From assembly GCA_025362495.1 (NCBI GenBank), contig JANYGI010000159.1, forward strand, positions 1-38,589: a stretch of DNA of 38,589 nt. Direction: 5' to 3'. How positions within the stretch are numbered: the first letter of the stretch is position 1; every line of letters starts with the position of its first letter. Below, one piece after another: positions 1-6,843 of the stretch. The notes beneath the pieces were generated by a model, which was not told the origin of the DNA, ran no database searches, and worked only from the letters and a program-made list of their open reading frames with translations. The position numbers were made by a program, and so were the translations under genes. The stretch is from Byssovorax sp. GTDB lineage: Bacteria; Myxococcota_A; Polyangia; Polyangiales; Polyangiaceae.

Positions 1-401
1 ATCGTGATGCAGCTCCGCGGCGACACGACGGCAGAGACCGTCATCCCGCAGATCGTCGAGGCGGGGCGGGAGCAGCTCGCCTCCGCTTGCGCCCCCACCC
101 CGACCGCTTCGGTGAGGATCTTCAACCCGCTCGCGGAGGGAAGTTACGAGGACGTCGCTTGCTCGACGATCCTCGACGGGGGGAGTCGGTCGGGCAGACG
201 AGTGAGGCTCTCACGAGCGGCGGAGAGCGGATCGGGCAGGTCCAGCAGGCACTCGGCCCCATCTCCGCGGTGTCGTGCCTGGCTGGTCCCGCCGTTGCGT
301 GGCTCGGCACGCGGTACGGCATCTGCGCCCACCCGGGCTCCGCGACGGAGCAGGACGGGCGAATTGCAATGACGTCGGCAGTTGGGGCTCTTTCGGGCTG
401 A
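1..401 (+). pseudogene. 3' part of an unrecognised gene, interrupted by a frameshift in a G-run
   Basis: I do not recognise the family. The frame opening at base 1 reads as normal protein (IVMQLRGDTTAETV...) as far as about base 177. From base 183 the natural-looking continuation (ESVGQTSEALTSGGERIG...) lies in another frame and stops with TGA at 399-401. The switch falls exactly on a run of six G at 178-183; a seventh G would join the two halves into one reading frame. In the first frame the residues after the G-run become Arg/Ser-rich, typical of a shadow frame. The gene is also cut by the left edge. It may be a true pseudogene, a phase-variable tract or an assembly error. That the two halves belong together is inferred from composition only. 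Confidence 0.5.
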
Positions 402-441
402 GCCTTCTGTGCTTCGCCATCATCCCGTTTTGACGGATGCC

Positions 442-672
442 ATGATAGCTGAGAGACCCGTTCGCGCCGTCTGCGTCGCCATCCTGATGGGGCTGCTCTA
501 TCTCCCGACGAGGATGTATTTTCACTCCCCACCTGAATACACTATCGTTGGAGTGCTCAGCACCCTGTTCCCGGTCTGGCTGCTCATCTTCGGATACCTG
601 TGCGTCCGTGAGGGTATGGACCGAGCGCGCGAACGAACCGACCGAGAGAAGCGCCAGCCCCCCGCCCCCTGA
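442..672 (+). CDS. small membrane protein, unknown function
   Basis: This 76-residue ORF carries two hydrophobic stretches, roughly residues 7-27 (VRAVCVAILMGLLYLP) and 33-55 (YTIVGVLSTLFPVWLLIFGY), followed by a charged Arg/Glu/Lys-rich tail (residues 56-76). That pattern suggests an inner-membrane hairpin with a basic cytoplasmic tail. I chose the ATG at 442 because the 20 upstream in-frame residues overlap the end of the preceding gene and are not hydrophobic. No strong Shine-Dalgarno is visible. No family is recognised. An isolated short ORF in GC-rich DNA could be spurious, but the membrane-protein composition argues for a real gene. Confidence 0.45.
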   Translation: MIAERPVRAVCVAILMGLLYLPTRMYFHSPPEYTIVGVLSTLFPVWLLIFGYLCVREGMDRARERTDREKRQPPAP

Positions 673-821
673 CCCCGCGTTAGGTCGACCTGGCGTGCGC
701 CCATGAGCCTACTTGAAGGACAATGCCTTACACTGTCCGGTCCCAGAGCCGTCACCAGTCCTACTTTCCGACGCCACAACTGAAGACGGGGCCCTCCGTC
801 ACGTCCAAAGCCACATCGACG

Positions 822-837
822 AGGTACTCAGGTACTC
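822..837 (+). repeat. tandem 8-bp direct repeat
   Basis: AGGTACTC occurs twice back to back at 822-829 and 830-837, immediately before the hairpin cluster. It has no evident function of its own. Confidence 0.6.
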
Positions 838-844
838 ATGACGA

Positions 845-967
845 GGTCCCGAGGGACCACCTCCCTGGTACCCAGCTACCAGGGATCACGTCCCCAGGTA
901 TCACTCCCCTGGCACCTGACCACCTCGCAGGGCGTACCCCGGGCACGCCCTCCCCGTACTTCACGGG
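845..967. repeat. cluster of five consecutive short hairpins
   Basis: Five perfect inverted repeats lie almost end to end: GGTCCC/GGGACC (845-858, 2-nt loop); CCCTGGTA/TACCAGGG (863-884, 6-nt loop); CAGGT/ACCTG (895-918); GGGCGT/ACGCCC (930-950, 9-nt loop); and CCCGT/ACGGG (953-967, 5-nt loop). The last ends 28 bp before the ATG at 996. The arms share GGTAC/CCAGG-like words, so the block may have grown by local duplication of a palindromic unit. It could be a terminator array, a structured leader of the next gene or a small REP-like cluster. The pairings are seen directly; the role is not known. Confidence 0.6.
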
Positions 968-995
968 TCGATGCTCCGGTCCAAGCGAGTAACCC

Positions 996-1571
996 ATGCC
1001 GTCCAAGATCGCAGATCCCGCTCCGCAGTCCCCGTCGCCGTCGTCGCAGGCCTCCGAGGCCGACTTCGACGACACCATCGCTCGCAACCGCTCCCTCGCG
1101 TCCCCCGACGCCGCCAAGGTGCCAGTCCCGCCCTCCGCGTACCGCCCCACGGATCCGGACGTCCGCAGGCGCCGCCTCCGCCGCCTCGCCGCCGAGCTCC
1201 GCTCCGAAGCCGGAGACGCCCTCCGCGAAGCCGCCAAGCGCGACATCAAGGCCGACCTCGGCAAGCACGCCCCCGATCCCGCGCGCGCCCCGGCCCTCCT
1301 GGAACGAATGACCTCCACGGGCGAGTTCGTCAATGCCGTGCAAACCCTCCTCGCGTACGCGCGCGAGGTCGATCAAATCGCGATGAGCGACGTGCTCATC
1401 TTCCTCGAAGCCGCGAACAAGGAGCTCGTCCACGCGCTCGATCACGAGCCCGCCCTCGCCACCCGCTATGCCGCGCTTCAGCAGCTCTTCGCCGCCCGCG
1501 CCGGCGCCATCGCCGAAGGCATGGCCCGCGCGAAAGACGAGGCCGCCGCCGAAAAGACCCCGCCGAAATGA
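996..1571 (+). CDS. hypothetical protein, helical, acidic/alanine-rich
   Basis: This 191-residue protein is not recognised. It has a Ser/Pro-rich, probably disordered N-terminus (residues 1-45), an Arg-rich helix (DVRRRRLRRLAAELRSEAG, about 54-72), and a predominantly helical body with Leu/Ala heptads to about residue 180. There is no signal peptide or membrane segment, so it is probably cytosolic. GC-rich third positions across the whole frame support coding. The ATG at 996 lacks a clear Shine-Dalgarno, and the hairpin cluster ends 28 bp upstream, so translation or transcription may be affected by that structure. It converges on a minus-strand gene, with a hairpin between them. Confidence 0.65.
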   Translation: MPSKIADPAPQSPSPSSQASEADFDDTIARNRSLASPDAAKVPVPPSAYRPTDPDVRRRRLRRLAAELRSEAGDALREAAKRDIKADLGKHAPDPARAPALLERMTSTGEFVNAVQTLLAYAREVDQIAMSDVLIFLEAANKELVHALDHEPALATRYAALQQLFAARAGAIAEGMARAKDEAAAEKTPPK

Positions 1572-1596
1572 CCCCAGCCCGCCCCGAGGGGCAGCC

Positions 1597-1622
1597 GAGG
1601 CTCTCCATCAATGGAGGGTCTC
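1597..1622. terminator. bidirectional hairpin between convergent genes
   Basis: Arms GAGGCTCTCCAT and ATGGAGGGTCTC pair at 10 of 12 positions around a 2-nt CA loop. The hairpin starts 26 bp after the plus-strand stop and covers the last codons of the minus-strand gene. No U-tract is present on either side. Confidence 0.45.
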
Positions 1623-2237
1623 GGATCCCTCGCGCTCGACCTTCGTCGGAATGTCATCGAGCCGCCCGCCGAACCCGATCGCCGCGATCAACGCCGCCAC
1701 CGCGATCCCCGCCGTGGCGTAGAGCCCCCACATCCACTCGATGTGCACCGGCCGCAAATTCGAGCTCTTCGGCGTGAACCCGAGGCGCACTGCGGCGGTC
1801 GTCAGCACGATCCCCGCGAGGAACGCCACCGCCACGCGCGAGCCGCGCATCTTGTAAATCGAGCGCCGCGTCAGCACGAGCGGGAGCATCACGAAGTAGG
1901 CGATCGCCGGCGCATAGAAATACCCCGCCAGCTTGGCCAGGCCGAAGCCCGAGAGATCGCGGAGCTCGGGCGCCGTCTCGCGGATCCACGGCGCGAAGAA
2001 CGCGCCCAGCCCGGCCACCGCCAGCACCAGCAAGACGCCGCGATTGCGGCCCAGGTACGTCCAGGCGAGGGGCTCCATGTGCGGAGGCGTCGGCTCCTCG
2101 GGGTACTCCACCTTCGCGTCGTACGACGGGGGGAGCTTGGCCAGCTGCTCGAGGCCGAGGCCACAGTCGGGGCAGGCTTTTGCCTCGCTTTGCTCGAACA
2201 TCTGCCGGCAGAAGGGGCACGCAATCAGACCGCTCAT
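1608..2237 (-). CDS. zinc-ribbon integral membrane protein, unknown function
   Basis: This 209-residue protein begins with a zinc-ribbon (CPFC at about residues 7-10, CPDC at 22-25), followed by a charged linker. Four hydrophobic segments then follow, roughly residues 68-82, 100-125, 135-155 and 173-192. Soluble zinc-ribbon heads on membrane proteins are frequent in myxobacteria, but no function is assigned here. The start is the ATG at 2237. An upstream in-frame extension to 2441 exists but would run into the divergent gene at 2335 and has non-protein-like composition. The 97-bp gap to that gene probably holds divergent promoters. Confidence 0.75.
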   Translation of the reverse strand: MSGLIACPFCRQMFEQSEAKACPDCGLGLEQLAKLPPSYDAKVEYPEEPTPPHMEPLAWTYLGRNRGVLLVLAVAGLGAFFAPWIRETAPELRDLSGFGLAKLAGYFYAPAIAYFVMLPLVLTRRSIYKMRGSRVAVAFLAGIVLTTAAVRLGFTPKSSNLRPVHIEWMWGLYATAGIAVAALIAAIGFGGRLDDIPTKVEREGSETLH

Positions 2238-2334
2238 CGGGATGGCCGCAGCATAGCTCACGGGCAGGGTCGACAACGGCGCCGCTTGCCGGTTCCCCGC
2301 CGCGCGTCGCATAGTGCCCGCCCCTGGAGAGATC

Positions 2335-2628
2335 ATGAGCAAACGAGACAAGCTATCCGCGCCGGTGATCGAGACATTCCTGGGGAGCCACCCCGGCTGG
2401 GCGCACAGCGGCGACGCGCTCGTGAAGACGTTCGCCTTCAACGACTACGCGGGCGGGATCGCCTTCGCCGTCCACGTCGGCTTCGCGGCGGACAAGCGGG
2501 ATCACCACCCCGATCTCGCGGTCGGCTACCGCAAGGTCGAGGTCCGCTGGTCGACCCACGACGCCGGCGGCGTCACCGGCGTCGATGTCGAAATGGCCGA
2601 GCTCTGCGACCGCCACCACCACCCATAG
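2335..2628 (+). CDS. phhB: pterin-4a-carbinolamine dehydratase
   Basis: This 97-residue protein matches the PCD/DCoH family, which dehydrates 4a-hydroxytetrahydrobiopterin and recycles the pterin cofactor of aromatic amino acid hydroxylases. The family signature is visible as HHPD (residues 57-60), then YRKVEVRWSTHDAGGVT, where H75 and D76 correspond to the conserved STHD segment. Length is normal for the family. The ATG at 2335 is preceded by a GGAGAG ribosome site, which favours it over the upstream ATG at 2314. The gene lies 39 bp ahead of rnc on the same strand. No phenylalanine hydroxylase gene is in the window, so its physiological partner is not known from here. Confidence 0.85.
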   Translation: MSKRDKLSAPVIETFLGSHPGWAHSGDALVKTFAFNDYAGGIAFAVHVGFAADKRDHHPDLAVGYRKVEVRWSTHDAGGVTGVDVEMAELCDRHHHP

Positions 2629-2667
2629 CCTCGCCGCACAGGGAGGCCGCCGGGCCCGATTTCCACT

Positions 2668-3459
2668 ATGTTACCCGAATATCTCGTCCAGCACGTCCGC
2701 CTCCCCGAGGGCAGCCCGCTCCTCGAAGAGGCGCTCACGCACCCGAGCTTCGCCAACGAGCAGCGGCCCGATCGGCGCATCGACAACCAGCGCCTGGAGT
2801 TCCTCGGCGACGCCGTGCTCGGCCTCGTCACGAGCGAGCTCTTGATGCAGCGCTTCCCCGCGGCCAACGAGGGCGAGCTCTCGCTGATGCGCTCGCTCCT
2901 CGTCAACACCGAGGCCCTCGCCGCGTGGGCTCGCTCGGTGGAGCTCGCGCCGTCGCTCAAGCTCGGGCGCGGCGCCGACGCGGCGGGCGAGCGCGATCGC
3001 GACAACGTGCTCGCCGACGCCGTCGAGGCCATCGTCGGCGCGGTCTACGTGGCGCGCGGGATCGAGGGCGCGCGCGAGATCGGGGGCCTGGTCGTGGGCG
3101 ATCCGCTCGCCCGCCTCGGCGAGAGCCGCGCCGTTGGCCGCGACGCCAAGAGCGAGCTGCAAGAGCAGGTGCAGGCCGAGGGATCCTCGTCGCCGCGCTA
3201 CCGCGTCATTGGCACCGAAGGGCCGGATCATCGCCGCGCCTTCCACGTCGCGGTCGAGGTCGACGGCGTCGTCATCGGCGACGGTCGCGGTCGATCGAAG
3301 AAGGTCGCCGAGCAGGCCGCCGCGCGCGCCGCGATCGAGGCGCGCGCCACTCCGAAGGTCGAGGCCACCACCTCGGCGCCTCCTCCGTCCAACGCGCCTC
3401 CGCCGCGCGAGCCCGCCGCGCTCACGCCATCCGTCCGAGAGCCTGGAGCCCCTGAATGA
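2668..3459 (+). CDS. rnc: ribonuclease III
   Basis: This 263-residue protein is a class 1 RNase III, the double-strand-specific endoribonuclease that processes rRNA precursors and structured mRNAs. The endonuclease domain (about residues 1-150) contains the signature NQRLEFLGDAVLG with E44 and D48, and the second metal-binding pair D117 and E120 in LADAVEAIVGA. A double-stranded RNA-binding domain follows (about 163-235: KSELQEQVQ..., ending SKKVAEQAAARAAIEA). A Pro-rich tail of about 30 residues after it is beyond the usual family length. The stop overlaps the next start (ATGA at 3456-3459), suggesting translational coupling. It probably belongs to a unit with the pterin dehydratase gene. 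Confidence 0.95.
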   Translation: MLPEYLVQHVRLPEGSPLLEEALTHPSFANEQRPDRRIDNQRLEFLGDAVLGLVTSELLMQRFPAANEGELSLMRSLLVNTEALAAWARSVELAPSLKLGRGADAAGERDRDNVLADAVEAIVGAVYVARGIEGAREIGGLVVGDPLARLGESRAVGRDAKSELQEQVQAEGSSSPRYRVIGTEGPDHRRAFHVAVEVDGVVIGDGRGRSKKVAEQAAARAAIEARATPKVEATTSAPPPSNAPPPREPAALTPSVREPGAPE

Positions 3460-3887
3460 CGCCTGCCCGCCTCCGCCGCCTCGCCACCGCGCTCGTCCTC
3501 GCCCTGGCCGCCCTCGGCCTCGCCCCGCTCGCGTGGGCCGGGAGCTACCTCGATCGCGCGGCCCTCATGCTCGACGAGGCCCGTCGCGAAGGCGACATGC
3601 TCCAGCCGCGCACCAACGACAAGGAGATGGTCCTCGTCGTCCGGAGCCTGGCCGAAGCCCGCGCCAAGGTCGGCCGCAAGATGGAAGTGCCGGCCGCCGT
3701 CGTCCGCGCCGCGCCCCACCTGCTCCTCGTCCTCGAGAACTACGAGCGCGCCGCCGAGGCCGCCGACGAGGGCAACTTCAAGAAGTTCATGGAGCACCTG
3801 AACACCGCGCGGGACGAGGAAAAGACCTTCCGATCCCTCCTGAGCGAGCTCGGGTACACCCTCCCGGAGATAACCTCGAAGCGGTGA
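3456..3887 (+). CDS. small exported protein, unknown function
   Basis: This 143-residue protein starts with a classical signal peptide: Arg-rich n-region, hydrophobic core (LATALVLALAALGLAPL) and an AWA-G cleavage site near residue 28. The mature part is helical and charged (SYLDRAALMLDEARREGDML..., then NYERAAEAADEGNFKKFMEHLNTARDEEKTF), suggesting a small periplasmic helical-bundle protein. No family is recognised. It overlaps rnc by 4 bp (ATGA) and is therefore almost certainly co-transcribed with it. The bfd promoter begins 21 bp after its stop. Confidence 0.75.
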   Translation: MTPARLRRLATALVLALAALGLAPLAWAGSYLDRAALMLDEARREGDMLQPRTNDKEMVLVVRSLAEARAKVGRKMEVPAAVVRAAPHLLLVLENYERAAEAADEGNFKKFMEHLNTARDEEKTFRSLLSELGYTLPEITSKR

Positions 3888-3908
3888 CCGGCCCCACGCG
3901 GGATCGTG

Positions 3909-3937
3909 TTGACCTTCCTGATGTTGAAAGCTATGTT
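3909..3937 (+). promoter_or_regulatory. sigma-70-type promoter of bfd
   Basis: A TTGACC -35 element (3909-3914, 5 of 6 matches to consensus) is followed by exactly 17 bp and a TATGTT -10 element (3932-3937, 4 of 6). The predicted start of transcription is near 3944, about 20 nt before the bfd ATG. The palindrome at 3919-3945 covers the spacer and the whole -10 element. Confidence 0.65.
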
Positions 3938-3945
3938 CAACATCA
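3919..3945. promoter_or_regulatory. operator-like palindrome, Fur-box-like
   Basis: TGATGTTGAA and TTCAACATCA form perfect 10-bp arms around a 7-nt spacer centred on 3932. Read as a 7-1-7 Fur box (TGAWAAT-N-ATTWTCA), bases 3925-3939 match at 11 of 14 positions. The site overlaps the bfd promoter, where a repressor would exclude RNA polymerase. Together with the iron-storage genes downstream, this suggests Fur-type iron repression. The exact regulator is an inference. Confidence 0.65.
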
Positions 3946-3962
3946 AGAAGAGGCAACCGGGC

Positions 3963-4181
3963 ATGTACGTGTGTCTTTGCATGGGGGTCACGGATCGGGT
4001 CATCAAGGAGCTGGCGCGCGAAGGCGCCTGCCCGGATGAAATTGCCGCTTGCACCGGCGCCGGCAGCCGCTGCGGCACGTGCGTCTCCACCCTCCGCGCC
4101 ATCGTCCACGAGACCCAGACCGCCTCTGACGGGCACCGCCGGCTCGACGTGGTTCAGCTCGTCGCCGACACCGCGGCGTGA
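3963..4181 (+). CDS. bfd: bacterioferritin-associated ferredoxin
   Basis: This 72-residue protein is a Bfd-type [2Fe-2S] ferredoxin (BFD/Fer2_BFD fold), which delivers electrons to bacterioferritin so that stored ferric iron is reduced and released. The four cluster ligands are visible as C4-x-C6 and C37-x-x-C40, the spacing of the E. coli protein within one residue. The ATG at 3963 sits 9 nt after an AGAGG ribosome site; longer in-frame starts at 3906 and 3933 lie inside the promoter/operator and are rejected. In E. coli, bfd is induced in iron starvation, consistent with the Fur-like site overlapping its promoter. Bacterioferritin follows 213 bp downstream. Confidence 0.9.
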   Translation: MYVCLCMGVTDRVIKELAREGACPDEIAACTGAGSRCGTCVSTLRAIVHETQTASDGHRRLDVVQLVADTAA

Positions 4182-4394
4182 TCCCGCACCCGCTCGATTC
4201 CGCGCAGTGAATGCGCCGACGGCCTCTGCCGTGCTTTCCGCTGGAATCGTCCCCTTCACCCTTCTAGTTTGGCGTAGCGTCAACCGCGAGGACGGGGTGG
4301 GTGCGCTCGCGCGCAGGTTCCTCAGCCTCGGATCCGACATCACCCGCCGTTCGGCGCGCGTGATAGCCGCATCCGTCACGCCGAAGAGGTCTTC

Positions 4395-4859
4395 ATGAAG
4401 GGTATCAAAGAGGTCATCGAGCTGCTGAACGAGGTCCTCGCCGGCGAGCTCGTGGCCATCAACCAGTATTTTTTGCATAGCAAGATGTGCACGAACTGGG
4501 GCTTCACGAAGCTCGGGGCGCACGCTCGCGGCGAGTCGATCGGCGAGATGAAGCACGCCGACAAGCTGACCGATCGCATCCTGCTCCTCGACGGCCTCCC
4601 CAACTTTCAGCGCCTCGACAAGATCAACATCGGGCAGACGGTGCCCGAGCAGATGCGCGCCGACCTCGCCCTCGAGATGCACGCGATCAAGCTCTTGAAC
4701 GCCGGCATCGCCATGGTCCGCGAGCGGGGCGACAACGGGACCGAGGCTCTTTTGAAGGAGATCCTCCTCTCCGAAGAAGAGCACGTGGACTGGATCGAAA
4801 CGCAGCTCCGCCTGATCGAGCACCTCGGCGAGGTCCCGTACCTCGCCGAGCAGATGTAA
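4395..4859 (+). CDS. bfr: bacterioferritin
   Basis: This 154-residue protein is a haem-containing bacterioferritin, the 24-subunit iron-storage shell. All ferroxidase ligands are at their standard positions: E18, E51, H54, E94, E127 and H130. The haem-ligating methionine M52 is present, so this is a true bacterioferritin and not a haem-free ferritin. Length is normal. The ATG at 4395 follows an AGAGG ribosome site. The 213-bp gap from bfd shows no clear promoter or terminator, so co-transcription is possible but unproven. The sigma-54-type regulator gene starts only 25 bp after the stop, which is unusual company for bfr. Confidence 0.95.
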   Translation: MKGIKEVIELLNEVLAGELVAINQYFLHSKMCTNWGFTKLGAHARGESIGEMKHADKLTDRILLLDGLPNFQRLDKINIGQTVPEQMRADLALEMHAIKLLNAGIAMVRERGDNGTEALLKEILLSEEEHVDWIETQLRLIEHLGEVPYLAEQM

Positions 4860-4884
4860 CAGGCCCTCGCCGCTGGAGAGAGCG

Positions 4885-6237
4885 ATGCCGAAGATTCTGG
4901 TCGTCGATGATCAGCGCAACATGCGCACGACGCTCGCAATGATGCTGCGAGGGGCTGGGTACGAGGTCGACGAGGCGAGCGACGGAAGCCAGGGCGCCGA
5001 CATGGGCGGCCGCGGCGCGTACGACGTCGTGCTCACCGATCTGCGGATGGGAGGCTTCGACGGGATCGGGGTCCTCCGCGCCGTGAAGGAGTCGCACGCG
5101 ATGACCGAGGTCATCGTGATGACGGCCTACGGCACGATCGAGAGCGCCGTCGAGGCCATGCGCCTCGGCGCCTTCGACTACATCCAGAAGCCCTTCACCG
5201 AGCAAGAGCTGCTGGTCAAGGTCGAGCGCGCCAACCACAACCGGCGCCTCGCCAACGAGGTCCAGCTCCTCGCGAGCGAGTTCAAAGAGCGATACAAATT
5301 CGAGAACATCGCCGGCCGATCGCAGGCCGTCCGCGAGGTGCTCGGGCGCATCGTCAAGGTCGCTCCGACCGACGCGACGGTGCTGATCACCGGCGAGAGC
5401 GGCACCGGGAAAGAGCTCGTCGCCAAGGCGATCCACGCCAACAGCCGCCGCGCCGATCGCCCGTTCGTGCCCGTCAACTGCGCCGCGATCAGCGAGACGC
5501 TGCTCGAGAGCGAGCTCTTCGGTCACGCGCGCGGATCGTTCACCGGCGCCGTCAGCGCGCGCAAAGGCCTCTTCGAAGAGGCCGACGGCGGGACGTTCTT
5601 CTTCGACGAGATCGCCGAGACCCCGCTGACGTTCCAGGCCAAATTGCTCCGCGCGATCCAGGAGAACGAGATCCGTCGCGTCGGGGAGAACAAGCCGATC
5701 CACATCGACGTGCGGATCATCGCTGCGACGAACCAGGAGCTGCTCACGGCCGTCGCCGAGAAGCGCTTCCGTCAAGATCTCTACTACCGGCTCAACGTCG
5801 CGCGGTTCGTGCTCCCGCCGCTCCGCGATCGCCGCGAAGACATCGCCGTGCTGCTCGAGTTCTTCCTCGAGAAGTACAACCGCAAGATGAACACCCGGGC
5901 GCGCTTCTCCGACGGCGTGGTCGAGGCCGTCACCGCGTACGACTTCCCCGGCAACATCCGCGAGCTCGAGAACATGGTCGAGCAGGCCGTGGCGCTCTCG
6001 GGCGGCGGGCCGATCACCGCCGACGACGTGCTGCCCGCGACGCTGCAACCGAAGCGGCCGTCGAGCAGCGGGCGCACCCTCGCCGACGTCGTCGACATGG
6101 CCGAGCGTCAGGCGATCGAGGCCGCTCTGCGCGACTGCGACGGGAGCCGCGAGAAGGCCGCCGAGGTGCTCGGCATCAGCGCGACGACGCTGTGGCGCAA
6201 GATGACGCGCCTGGCGATCACCTACCCGCCCGCGTGA
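4885..6237 (+). CDS. NtrC-family sigma-54-type response regulator
   Basis: This 450-residue protein has the full NtrC layout. A receiver domain (residues 1-120) carries acidic D8/D9, phospho-acceptor D52 and K102. The AAA+ domain (about 140-370) has Walker A GESGTGKE (170-177) and Walker B with D241-E242 (FFFDEI). The C-terminus (about 400-445) is a Fis-type helix-turn-helix (SREKAAEVLGISATTLWRKM). The sigma-54-contacting loop reads GSFTGA at 217-222 instead of GAFTGA. It lies 25 bp downstream of bfr, so it may share transcription with the iron-storage genes. No cognate histidine kinase is adjacent. Its targets cannot be read from the window. Confidence 0.92.
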   Translation: MPKILVVDDQRNMRTTLAMMLRGAGYEVDEASDGSQGADMGGRGAYDVVLTDLRMGGFDGIGVLRAVKESHAMTEVIVMTAYGTIESAVEAMRLGAFDYIQKPFTEQELLVKVERANHNRRLANEVQLLASEFKERYKFENIAGRSQAVREVLGRIVKVAPTDATVLITGESGTGKELVAKAIHANSRRADRPFVPVNCAAISETLLESELFGHARGSFTGAVSARKGLFEEADGGTFFFDEIAETPLTFQAKLLRAIQENEIRRVGENKPIHIDVRIIAATNQELLTAVAEKRFRQDLYYRLNVARFVLPPLRDRREDIAVLLEFFLEKYNRKMNTRARFSDGVVEAVTAYDFPGNIRELENMVEQAVALSGGGPITADDVLPATLQPKRPSSSGRTLADVVDMAERQAIEAALRDCDGSREKAAEVLGISATTLWRKMTRLAITYPPA

Positions 6238-6301
6238 CTCACCCGCTCCGCCAACCCCACGGCGGAGCGCCCGATAAATCCGGCCAATTTCAGAGTTGAA
6301 C

Positions 6302-6326
6302 GGGGAAGGCCTTCAGGGCTTTCCCC
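6302..6326 (+). terminator. hairpin after the NtrC-type gene
   Basis: GGGGAAGGCC and GGCTTTCCCC form a 10-bp stem with a single G-T wobble around a TTCAG loop, 64 bp after the stop codon. There is no U-tract. A second, perfect hairpin is directly adjacent. Confidence 0.5.
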
Positions 6327-6351
6327 GGTGCAACGTCCAACACGTTGCACC
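6327..6351. promoter_or_regulatory. perfect 25-bp inverted repeat, possible operator
   Basis: GGTGCAACGT and ACGTTGCACC are perfect 10-bp arms around a 5-nt spacer, abutting the preceding hairpin with no gap. It may be the second half of a tandem terminator or an operator for the response-regulator/queA/tgt unit starting about 100 bp downstream. Confidence 0.45.
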
Positions 6352-6416
6352 TGATGCCTCCATGCGCACCACGCCGCATTTTTGCGCAAACCGGCTCGCT
6401 GGCCCCCGAATTGCTA

Positions 6417-6428
6417 GCGCGTACGCGC
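6417..6428. promoter_or_regulatory. 12-bp perfect palindrome upstream of the receiver gene
   Basis: GCGCGTACGCGC is fully self-complementary and lies 12 bp before the GGAGG ribosome site of the next gene. It could be a dimeric regulator site, but short GC palindromes arise easily in DNA this GC-rich. Confidence 0.25.
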
Positions 6429-6453
6429 ACAAGTCGCAGCGGAGGTGGTTACT

Positions 6454-6834
6454 TTGCCTCGAGTCCTGATCGTCGACGACGAAGAGAATCAACGTCGAAC
6501 ACTGTCGATCGGGCTCAAGCTCGACGGCTTCGAGGTCTCCGTGGCCGGCTCGGCCGCCGACGCGCTCCGTCGCCTCGCCGCGCCACCACCCATCGACCTC
6601 ACCATGATCGATCTGATGATGCCGGGGCTGAACGGCCTCGAGCTGGCGCGGCAGATCCGGCGGCTGTACCCGGGCGTTCGCGTCGTGCTCTCCAGCGCGT
6701 ACCACCTCTCCGCGCGCCAGGTCGAGCGAGCCGACTGCGGCGCCGTGGGCTTCGTCCCGAAGCCGTACCGGCTCGACGAGCTCTGCACCTTCCTTCGCTC
6801 GAAAGCCAAGCCCACCTCGCCGCCGCCGGTGTAA
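6454..6834 (+). CDS. single-domain response regulator
   Basis: This 126-residue protein is a stand-alone receiver domain, with D8/D9 in VLIVDDEEN, phospho-acceptor D53 (TMIDLMMPGLNG), and the conserved lysine in FVPKPYRLDEL. There is no output domain, only a short Pro-rich tail, so it probably acts by protein-protein contact or as a phosphate relay. I chose the TTG at 6454 because a perfect GGAGG (6441-6445) lies 8 nt before it. The GTGs at 6445 and 6448 overlap or abut that site. The stop is 9 bp before queA, implying co-transcription with the queuosine genes, an unexpected partnership. Confidence 0.85.
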   Translation: MPRVLIVDDEENQRRTLSIGLKLDGFEVSVAGSAADALRRLAAPPPIDLTMIDLMMPGLNGLELARQIRRLYPGVRVVLSSAYHLSARQVERADCGAVGFVPKPYRLDELCTFLRSKAKPTSPPPV

Positions 6835-6843
6835 GCGAGGCGA

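Larger units (their letters stand above)
673..995. other. gene-free stretch with a hairpin cluster
   Basis: No convincing ORF is seen in either strand here. The first half shows nothing recognisable. The second half holds a short direct repeat (822-837) and five consecutive perfect hairpins (845-967), described separately. The next gene starts at 996. Confidence 0.5.

Noticed and set aside
1611-3455. 614-codon plus-strand ORF opposite the zinc-ribbon gene and through rnc
   Set aside because: It is Arg-rich without any motif and crosses RNase III in another frame.
6445-6453. GTG starts of the receiver gene at 6445 and 6448
   Set aside because: They overlap or abut the GGAGG ribosome site at 6441-6445; the TTG at 6454 has correct spacing.
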